This document shows, in pieces, positions 1 to 5,285 of a DNA stretch of 11,903 nucleotides. The notes below the pieces were generated by a model. The model ran no database searches. It saw only the letters and a list, made by a program, of their open reading frames with translations, and had not been told where the DNA came from. Position 1 is the first letter of the stretch. Each line of letters opens with the position of its first letter. The translations under genes were made by a program, and so were the position numbers. The DNA lies in NCBI GenBank assembly GCA_041569895.1, contig JBFFXF010000235.1, positions 1 through 11,903 on the forward strand, given 5' to 3'. Origin of the DNA: JBFFXF01 sp041569895 (lineage in GTDB: Bacteria > Planctomycetota > UBA8108 > JACQVS01).

Positions 1-26
1 AGGTTCAAGTCCTAGCCGGGCAACCA
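1..26 (+). tRNA. 3' end of a tRNA (5' part outside the window)
   Basis: The first 26 bases read as the end of a tRNA. The T-loop TTCAAGT (4-10) is flanked by A51-G52-G53 (1-3), which pair with C61-C62-T63 (11-13). Then comes the rest of the T-stem (14-15), the 3' acceptor strand CCGGGCA (16-22), discriminator A (23) and an encoded CCA (24-26). The acceptor 5' strand should therefore be TGCCCGG, giving a U1-A72 pair. That pair is typical of tRNA-Gln, but the anticodon is not in the window, so the identity stays open. A terminator follows 7 nt later, as expected for the end of a tRNA transcription unit. Confidence 0.85.
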
Positions 27-33
27 GATCGTT

Positions 34-60
34 GCCCCGGGCTCGCTCCCGGGGCTTTTT
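34..60 (+). terminator. Intrinsic terminator of the tRNA transcript
   Basis: There is a perfect 8-bp GC stem, GCCCCGGG (34-41) with CCCGGGGC (48-55). The loop is 6 nt (42-47) and five T follow directly (56-60). This is a textbook rho-independent terminator on the + strand. It leaves only 20 nt before the ATG of the next gene. Confidence 0.9.
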
Positions 61-80
61 CCTGACAAAGTCCAACCGTC

Positions 81-785
81 ATGACGTCAACAGCTCCGAG
101 GGCGCGCTCCGGGTTCTGGCTGCTTTGCGCGATCATCGTGCTCGCTTCCGGTTGTGTCGGGAGGATTCGCACCACGACGACGGCCGAGACGGCGACCCAG
201 CAGCTTCTCGTGTCGACGGCCATCGAGCGGGCCCTCGAGGTCTACGAGCCGGATATCGCGGCACTCGTCCCGGGACGCCGGGTCTTCATCGACACCTCGA
301 AGATGGACGGCCTGAAGATCCCGTACTCGGAGAGCGCCCTGAAGAACCTCTGCCTCCGTCACGGGGCGGTGGTGGCGCCGAAGGACCAGGCCGAGCTGCT
401 CCTGGAGGTGCGCACCGGTTCGGTCGGGATCGTCGACAAGGAATTCGGAGTGGGAATCCCCGAGCTTCCCTTCCCGATCCCGAACACGGCCCTGAACACC
501 TTGACCCCGTCGCTGTACGTCTTCAAGCGTGATCGGCAGGAGGGGTGGGCGAAGTACATCATCGTCGTCCTCGACGCGGCATCGGGATCGTATGTCTCCG
601 AGTCGGACGAGCTCTGGGGGACCTCGTACTACTCGCAGTGGACCCTCTTCGGCCTCGGGCCGTTCGATCTGTCGAACGACATCTATCCCGGAGTGTTCGA
701 GGAAGGCGACGAAACCGCGGGACCGAAGCCGCCCGCGCCGCGAGTCCGGGCCGATCGGCGCCGGCCTCCGGGACCGCCGCGCTGA
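81..785 (+). CDS. Putative lipoprotein of unknown function (DUF6655-like?)
   Basis: A 234-residue protein. The N-terminus has a basic n-region (R7, R9), a hydrophobic stretch from about F12 to A22, and a lipobox-like LASGC with Cys at residue 25. It is therefore probably lipidated and membrane-anchored. After the Cys comes a Thr-rich segment, then TATQQLLVSTAIERAL, a conserved-looking helix that recalls DUF6655 proteins; that match is from memory and unverified. The middle is mixed alpha/beta (VFIDTSKMDG, AELLLEVRTGSVG). The last ~25 residues are a Pro/Arg-rich tail of doubtful structure. An in-frame TGA at 63-65 and the need for a signal sequence fix the start at 81, although no good Shine-Dalgarno precedes it. 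It converges on the minus-strand operon with a 36-nt gap. Function is not recognised. Confidence 0.82.
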   Translation: MTSTAPRARSGFWLLCAIIVLASGCVGRIRTTTTAETATQQLLVSTAIERALEVYEPDIAALVPGRRVFIDTSKMDGLKIPYSESALKNLCLRHGAVVAPKDQAELLLEVRTGSVGIVDKEFGVGIPELPFPIPNTALNTLTPSLYVFKRDRQEGWAKYIIVVLDAASGSYVSESDELWGTSYYSQWTLFGLGPFDLSNDIYPGVFEEGDETAGPKPPAPRVRADRRRPPGPPR

Positions 786-800
786 GAGCGGCTTTCGCGG

Positions 801-817
801 GTCGAGCGCCGCTCGAC
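801..817. terminator. Hairpin in the convergent intergenic gap, possible bidirectional terminator
   Basis: GTCGAGC (801-807) pairs perfectly with GCTCGAC (811-817) around a 3-nt loop. It lies in the 36-nt gap between the stop codons of the two converging transcription units. Neither strand has a T-tract, so intrinsic termination would be weak; it may instead block exonucleases or cooperate with Rho. Short self-complementary GC words are frequent in this DNA, so chance is a real alternative. Confidence 0.35.
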
Positions 818-821
818 GGGA

Positions 822-1292
822 TCAGGACGCCCGCGCCGCCTCGAGCCTCTCGCGGACTTTCTCCGCGTGGCCCCGGGCGCGGACGCTTCGCCAGTGGTGG
901 GCGATCTTTCCGGCGGGGTCGATCAGCACCGTCGAGCGGATCACGCCGACGGTGGTCTTGCCGTAGAGCTTCTTCTCGCCCCACGCGCCGTACTTCTCCA
1001 TGACCGCGTGGTCCGGGTCGGAGAGCAGCCTGACGCCGAGATCGTGCTTGGCGCGAAACTTCCTGTGCTTCTCGGGGCCGTCGGGACTGCAGCCGAGAAC
1101 CACGGCGTCGAGCTTCTCGAACTCGTCGAGCGCGCCGGTGAACTCGCAGGCCTCGGTGGTGCAGCCCGGCGTGTCGTCGCGCGGGTAGAAGTAGAGGACG
1201 ACCCAGCGTCCCCTGAGGTCGCTCAGCCGCACCTTCTCGCCGTCCTGGTCCTCGAGCGAGAACGCCGGCGCCTTCTTCCCGGGTTCGATCAT
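822..1292 (-). CDS. bcp: Thioredoxin-dependent peroxiredoxin, PrxQ/Bcp family
   Basis: A 156-residue protein of the usual Bcp length. It reduces hydrogen peroxide and organic hydroperoxides through a reactive Cys that is recycled by thioredoxin. The N-terminus (GKKAPAFSLEDQDGEKVRLSD) is the standard AhpC/TSA opening. YFYPRDDTPGCTTEAC carries the peroxidatic Cys44 and, five residues later, the resolving Cys49, the atypical 2-Cys arrangement of PrxQ. GVIRSTVLID holds the conserved active-site Arg near the C-terminal third. No signal peptide is seen, so it should be cytoplasmic. The frame is open further upstream, but that extension is Arg-rich and overlaps the preceding gene; the ATG at 1292 gives the family N-terminus. 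The Shine-Dalgarno is weak. It lies 28 nt downstream of the last amidohydrolase-like gene and is the last gene of the minus-strand run. Confidence 0.97.
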   Translation of the reverse strand: MIEPGKKAPAFSLEDQDGEKVRLSDLRGRWVVLYFYPRDDTPGCTTEACEFTGALDEFEKLDAVVLGCSPDGPEKHRKFRAKHDLGVRLLSDPDHAVMEKYGAWGEKKLYGKTTVGVIRSTVLIDPAGKIAHHWRSVRARGHAEKVRERLEAARAS

Positions 1293-1320
1293 CGGCAAAC
1301 TCGGATCCCGGCGCTCGTTC

Positions 1321-2676
1321 CTACCACTCCTCGCCGAGCGAGCGCGGCCAGTGGTCCGGCGGGGGCGGGGCATCGAAGTCACCACCGGGTCGGATGTGAT
1401 CGAAGAGCGAGTCCTTCGCCTTGTCGTACGCGACACGGCCGTTGACGACCGTCCACCGCACGTGCGAGAGGTAGCTCAGGATCGGGCCGTCGGAGATCGC
1501 GAAGTCCGCGTCCTTGCCCTCCTCGATCGAGCCAATCCGGTGGTCGAGGCCGAGGATGCGCGCCGCCTGGATGGTGATCGCCTCGAGCGCCGCCTGCTCC
1601 GGGAGCCCGCCCCGGATCGCGTGAGCGGCCTCCATCGGCAGGTGGAGCAGATCGCGGCCTGCCAGCCCCCAGGTGCTGATGAAGGAGCTCGGCGGCACGA
1701 TGCCGAACGGCACACCGTGCTCGTGCAGGATGCGCGCCATCTCGATCGATGAGCCGTTCGGGCGCACCAGGCGCTCGTCGCGGTCCCGCCGCGAGCGCGG
1801 CGTGATGATCGCGGCGACGCCCGCGCTGGCGAGCTCGCGCGGCACCGTCCAGCCCTCGGTGGCGCCCTGGATCACCAGGCGGAAGCCGTAGTGGCCCGCG
1901 AGGCGAGCGAGCGCGGTGATGTCCCCGGCGTCGTTCGCGGTCGCGCGTCCGATCGCCTCCTTCTTCAGGAGACGCATCGCCGTGCTGTAGGGGCCGCGGA
2001 TCCACTTCTCGTCCGGCTTCTTCGCCTCCGGGTCGCGCTTCTTCTCGTCGTCGTACCGTTCGAGGGCTCGCAGGTGTTCCCGGACGCGGTCGAGCGCCTC
2101 GCGGAAGCGCGCTCGTGAGCTGGGCGACCTCGTGCTGTAGCTGATGCTCTCGAGGAGGTTGCGCCGCAGGATCAGCCCGTCGAGCGTCCCGTGCGTCAAC
2201 TTCGCGGCGGTGGTTCCGGCGACCACCGTCGTCAGCCCGCCGGCGAGCCCGAGCGTGAGCTCGAGGTCGTAGACGTCGGTCGACACCTCGGGGTCGCCGT
2301 ACCCGACGAGTCCGGAGCTCGAGAGCGCGATCAGCCCCGGGTAGACGTGGTGCCCGCTGGCGTCGATCCGCTCGGCCTTCTCCGGGATCTCGATCTCGCG
2401 GCCGATGGCGTGGATCCGTCCGTTCTTGCAGAGAATCGTCACGCCCTCGAGCTGCGGACCCGTCACGGTATGGACCGTGCCGCCGGTGATGGCGAGGAAG
2501 TGGTCCTTCTCCTCGTCCTCCTTCTCCTCGCTCTTCTCCTCGTCGGCCCTCTTCGCCTCGGCGGGCGCCTCCGCGTTCGGGCGGCCGCGGCGCGGCTCGT
2601 CCGTCCTGACGGCGCCGGACGGCGCCAGAGCGAGCAGCAGTGCGAGCAGGGCGGAGATCATCGTGCGAGCGCTCAT
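1321..2676 (-). CDS. Exported amidohydrolase-like protein, metal motif lost
   Basis: A 451-residue protein. It has a signal peptide (residues 1 to about 24), an acidic/Lys-rich linker (about 28-58), the N-terminal strands of the composite beta domain (FLAITGGTVHTVTG), a degenerate amidohydrolase barrel, and the C-terminal return of the beta domain (HRIGSIEEGKDADFAISDG). At the first barrel strand PGLI is followed by ALSSS, so both His of the HxH motif (expected 119 and 121) are Ser. The third His is T246 in the segment ANDAGDI, the fourth is about G271 in IQGATEGW, and the Asp region reads PPSSF. Hydrolysis by the usual mechanism is therefore unlikely. The SSRARFREAL segment matches the conserved TRMG-type motif of its neighbours. 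The C-terminal tail (DHIRPGGDF, then a Pro-rich WPRSLGEEW end) is unique within the cluster. Its ATG overlaps the preceding stop (ATGA), behind a strong Shine-Dalgarno. Confidence 0.93.
   Translation of the reverse strand: MSARTMISALLALLLALAPSGAVRTDEPRRGRPNAEAPAEAKRADEEKSEEKEDEEKDHFLAITGGTVHTVTGPQLEGVTILCKNGRIHAIGREIEIPEKAERIDASGHHVYPGLIALSSSGLVGYGDPEVSTDVYDLELTLGLAGGLTTVVAGTTAAKLTHGTLDGLILRRNLLESISYSTRSPSSRARFREALDRVREHLRALERYDDEKKRDPEAKKPDEKWIRGPYSTAMRLLKKEAIGRATANDAGDITALARLAGHYGFRLVIQGATEGWTVPRELASAGVAAIITPRSRRDRDERLVRPNGSSIEMARILHEHGVPFGIVPPSSFISTWGLAGRDLLHLPMEAAHAIRGGLPEQAALEAITIQAARILGLDHRIGSIEEGKDADFAISDGPILSYLSHVRWTVVNGRVAYDKAKDSLFDHIRPGGDFDAPPPPDHWPRSLGEEW
2503..2571 (-). other. Acidic/Lys-rich low-complexity linker segment
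   Basis: Residues about 36-58 of the protein encoded at 1321-2676 are almost only E, K, D, A and R (for example EEKSEEKEDEEK). The + strand is correspondingly a CTC/TTC-rich pyrimidine tract. It lies between the signal peptide and the first beta strand, and probably forms a flexible or helical spacer outside the fold. Confidence 0.8.
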
Positions 2677-4022
2677 CGCTTCTTCCTCCAGACGAGCTCT
2701 CCGTCGATCATCACCCTCGTCACGGACGAGCCGGGCGACAGCGGGTCGCCGTCGACGAAGACGATGTCTGCGTCCTTCCCCTTCTCCAGACTGCCGATCC
2801 TCGACGCGAGCCCGAGCAACTCCGCGCCGTGAATCGTCATGGCGCGGAGCGCGGCGTCGCGGTCGAGGCCGGCGCGCACGACGTCCGCGACCTGCGCGAG
2901 AAGCCTCTCGAACGACCGCTCGCTGTCGCTGCCCGGCACGAAGACCAGACGGCAGCCGGCGCGAGCGGCCTGCGCCGGCAAGTTGAAGAGGTTGACGGTG
3001 TACGGCAGCGTATCGATCGACGGCGTCAGCATCACGAGCGCCTTGCGCTTCCCGAGGAGCTCGACGAGCGGACGCGGGTCGTCGTAGAAGCCGAGCGAGA
3101 GGGCATAGCTTCCCGTGACCTCCGGGTAGAGCTCGAGGGTCGCGTCGAGGTGGCGCAGATCGGACGCCCCGCCGACGTCGAAGACGATGGCGACGTCCTT
3201 CCCCTCGAGCCGGTCGACGAGCGGCTGGACGTTCGGGTCGATCTTCGGCGGCGTGAACTTCTCGGGCTCCTTCGGCGCCTCCGGTTTCTTCTCCGGTGTC
3301 GGCTGTGGCTCCGCGGCCGGGCCGTCCTCCTCGAACTCCCCGGGCCTCGGTCTCGGCTGCGGGGGCGTCGGCTTGGGCGGCTCCTTCTTCTCCGCCTCCT
3401 TCTTCGCCTCGCTCGCCTTCTGCTTCTTCTCCCACTCCTCGCGCGCCTTCTTGACCTTCTCGATCTCCTTCTTCGCCTTCTCCAGCGCTCCCTTCAGCAC
3501 GTTTCTGTCCTGCACCGGGTTGCGCATGGTGATCCGCAGGTAGGAGTTCTCCTGCCGCAGCCGCTCCTCGTCCGAACGCGTCGGGCGGAAGGCGCTCGCG
3601 AAGCCCGGGATCCCCGTGCCGGCCGGCACGAACGCGACCGTCGTGAAACCGGCCGAGGCGAGCTTCTCCCACTCGATCTCGGACGGCACGATCTCGTCCG
3701 CGGCCGACTTCGCGCCGTGAACGCCGGCGCGGCGGTAGGAGTCGAGCTGGAATCGCGTCCTCGGCAGCACGAGTCCCGGCATTACGGTCTCCCCGCCGGC
3801 GTCGATCACGCGCGCCGAGGCGGGATACTCGAGGTTCTTGCCGACGAGTCGGATCTTCGAGCCCTCGAGGATGACCATCCCGGGGGTGTAGGTCTCCCCG
3901 CTGACCGTGATCACTCGGCCCGCGCGGATGACCGTGAGGCGACCATCGGCCGACCGTTCGTCCGCATGGCAGATGGTCGCGAGGACGAAGCAGCAGAGGA
4001 GCGTGCAGATCGAACGGATCAT
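2673..4022 (-). CDS. Exported amidohydrolase-like protein with long K/E/P linker, HxH replaced by RxR
   Basis: A 449-residue protein. The signal peptide is residues 1 to about 20 (cleavage near CHA/DE). The N-terminal composite beta domain follows (LTVIRAGRVITV, MVILEGSKIRLVG), then a barrel, then the C-terminal beta return (ASRIGSLEKGKDADIVFVDGDP). After PGLV the HxH position reads LPRTR, so both metal-binding His are Arg (R88, R90) and the preceding Asp is Leu. The third-His position is D282 (FDVGGASDL) and the fourth is about L310. An Asp at the last ligand site survives (D366 in GSDSE). Residues about 175-262 are a Lys/Glu-rich helix followed by a Pro-rich stretch, inserted in the barrel before PKIDPNVQPLVDRLEGK. 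It is 6 nt downstream of the intact amidohydrolase, and GGAGGT inside that gene's last codons serves as its ribosome-binding site. It is probably a binding or structural paralog. Confidence 0.93.
   Translation of the reverse strand: MIRSICTLLCCFVLATICHADERSADGRLTVIRAGRVITVSGETYTPGMVILEGSKIRLVGKNLEYPASARVIDAGGETVMPGLVLPRTRFQLDSYRRAGVHGAKSAADEIVPSEIEWEKLASAGFTTVAFVPAGTGIPGFASAFRPTRSDEERLRQENSYLRITMRNPVQDRNVLKGALEKAKKEIEKVKKAREEWEKKQKASEAKKEAEKKEPPKPTPPQPRPRPGEFEEDGPAAEPQPTPEKKPEAPKEPEKFTPPKIDPNVQPLVDRLEGKDVAIVFDVGGASDLRHLDATLELYPEVTGSYALSLGFYDDPRPLVELLGKRKALVMLTPSIDTLPYTVNLFNLPAQAARAGCRLVFVPGSDSERSFERLLAQVADVVRAGLDRDAALRAMTIHGAELLGLASRIGSLEKGKDADIVFVDGDPLSPGSSVTRVMIDGELVWRKKR
2682..2689 (-). 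promoter_or_regulatory. Shine-Dalgarno that fixes the 2676 start
   Basis: On the minus strand GGAGGAAG ends 5 nt before the ATG, with the GGAGG core spaced 8 nt from it. This supports ATG at 2676 although the frame stays open far upstream (to 4449) through the preceding gene. Confidence 0.85.
3237..3500 (-). other. Low-complexity Lys/Glu/Pro linker inside the 2673-4022 protein
   Basis: This stretch encodes a run of KKAREEWEKKQK-type charged helix and then PKPTPPQPRPRPG-type proline repeats. The coding strand is purine-rich in the first half. Its position corresponds to the site where neighbouring paralogs carry other charged helices, and where one carries a beta domain (5855-6190). It is a shared insertion hotspot in the fold. 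Confidence 0.8.
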
Positions 4023-4028
4023 GTCGTC

Positions 4029-5285
4029 TCAGTACCTCCGTTCCTCGGACGCGTCGTACGCGATCTTGCCGCGGACGACCGTGAGCTCGCACGACGATCG
4101 GGGATCGATCGGGTTCCCCGTCCAGAGCGCGAACTCCGCCTCCTTCCCCGCCTCGATGCTGCCGATGCGGTCGTCGAGCATCAGCGCCTCGGCCGGGATG
4201 CGCGTGACGCCGCGCAGGGCCTCGTACGGCTTCCAGCCGTACCAGCACGCCATCGCCGCCTGGTAGGAGAGCGACTCCTGCGGCACGACGGGCGCGTCGG
4301 TGTTGATCCCGAGCTTGCGGACTCCCCCCTGCCACCAGCGCGCCGCGTTGCCCATCATCTTCCGCTGGGTGCGGTCGAAGTGGTACTGGCGCGGTCCGTT
4401 GATGGTGTAGATCGACGGGTCCTGAAGGACGATCGGCGCCACCTTCCACGCGTCGAACGTGCAGTGGTCGAGCACCACGCGCAGGTTGAAGTGACGCGCG
4501 AGCATCAGCACCGACGTCATCAGCACCTGATACATTTGCGTGTGCACCGACACGATGAACTGGCGCTCGAAGAGGCCGCGGAAGTCATCGAAGAGCGGGC
4601 TGAACGCCGGCTGTTCGGTCTCCTCGCCGCGCGCCGCGGCCTCCTCGTACTTCTTCCACGACTCGTGGTAGCGTCTCGCCTTTTCCAGGGTCTGCCGCGT
4701 GTTGAAGTTCATGAAGGACCGCCGCACGCCGTACCAGTACCACTCGGGGTTCCCGGCCTGGGCGATCTTCAGGGAGCCGGGATACTTCTCGACCATCGAT
4801 TCGACGGTGTCGCCCGTCGTCTTCGTGATGGTGCCGAAGCCGCTGAGGTTCGTGCCGCTTCCGGGGATGGTCAGCACCGTGGTGACGCCGCCGGCGACCG
4901 AGACCTTGTTTTCCTCCGAATCGGGCTCGAGGCACTCGAGAGACCGCAGCCCCGGGTTCGTCAGGTAGACCATGTCGTTGAGATCGTAGAGGCTGCCCGC
5001 CGAGTGGTTGTGGCAGTCGACCAGCCCCGGCACCAGCCACAGCTCGGGCTTCTCGATCACCCGGTATCCCTCGGGCACCTCGACGTCGCGCGCACGGCCG
5101 ACGCGCTCGATCGTCTCGCCCCGGACGAGCACGACGGCGTTGTTGATCACCGTGTCCTTCTCGTCCATGGTGAGCACCTTGGCGACCCGGAAGGCCATCA
5201 GGCTCTCCTCGTCGTCGTCGGCACGCACAGCCGGGGCCAGAATCGGCAGCAAGGCCAGCAGCGCGATCGGAGTGCGAACTCTCAT
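4029..5285 (-). CDS. Exported amidohydrolase with intact metal site (probable catalytic member)
   Basis: A 418-residue protein with a signal peptide (residues 1 to about 22, cleavage near VRA/DD), a flanking beta domain and a full amidohydrolase barrel. The metal ligands all look present. HxH is H92/H94 in PGLVDCHNHSAG, the later His are H248 (VSVHTQM) and H274 (VLDHCT), and Asp is D330 (INTDAPV). The C-terminus closes with DDRIGSIEAGKEAEFALW. This resembles imidazolonepropionase- or Xaa-Pro dipeptidase-type amidohydrolases. They hydrolyse amide or cyclic amide bonds with one or two metals, but the substrate cannot be read here. A charged helix (RRYHESWKKYEEAAARG) follows RQTLEK, as in its paralogs. 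Its ATG overlaps the stop of the two-unit gene (ATGA, 5282-5285), and GAGAGGAAG lies just upstream. It is the only unit in the cluster that looks active, so it is the best candidate for the operon's chemistry. Confidence 0.95.
   Translation of the reverse strand: MRVRTPIALLALLPILAPAVRADDDEESLMAFRVAKVLTMDEKDTVINNAVVLVRGETIERVGRARDVEVPEGYRVIEKPELWLVPGLVDCHNHSAGSLYDLNDMVYLTNPGLRSLECLEPDSEENKVSVAGGVTTVLTIPGSGTNLSGFGTITKTTGDTVESMVEKYPGSLKIAQAGNPEWYWYGVRRSFMNFNTRQTLEKARRYHESWKKYEEAAARGEETEQPAFSPLFDDFRGLFERQFIVSVHTQMYQVLMTSVLMLARHFNLRVVLDHCTFDAWKVAPIVLQDPSIYTINGPRQYHFDRTQRKMMGNAARWWQGGVRKLGINTDAPVVPQESLSYQAAMACWYGWKPYEALRGVTRIPAEALMLDDRIGSIEAGKEAEFALWTGNPIDPRSSCELTVVRGKIAYDASEERRY

Noticed and set aside
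1..80. tRNA 3' end as an integration (att) site for a mobile element
   Set aside because: No integrase, no repeat of the tRNA end elsewhere in the window that I could find, and no phage or plasmid genes. The neighbours look chromosomal.
2677..4449. Upstream extension of the 1321-2676 frame to a 1042-residue protein
   Set aside because: The extension is Arg/Gly/Pro-rich shadow sequence over two real genes. The strong Shine-Dalgarno and signal peptide at 2676 define the true start.
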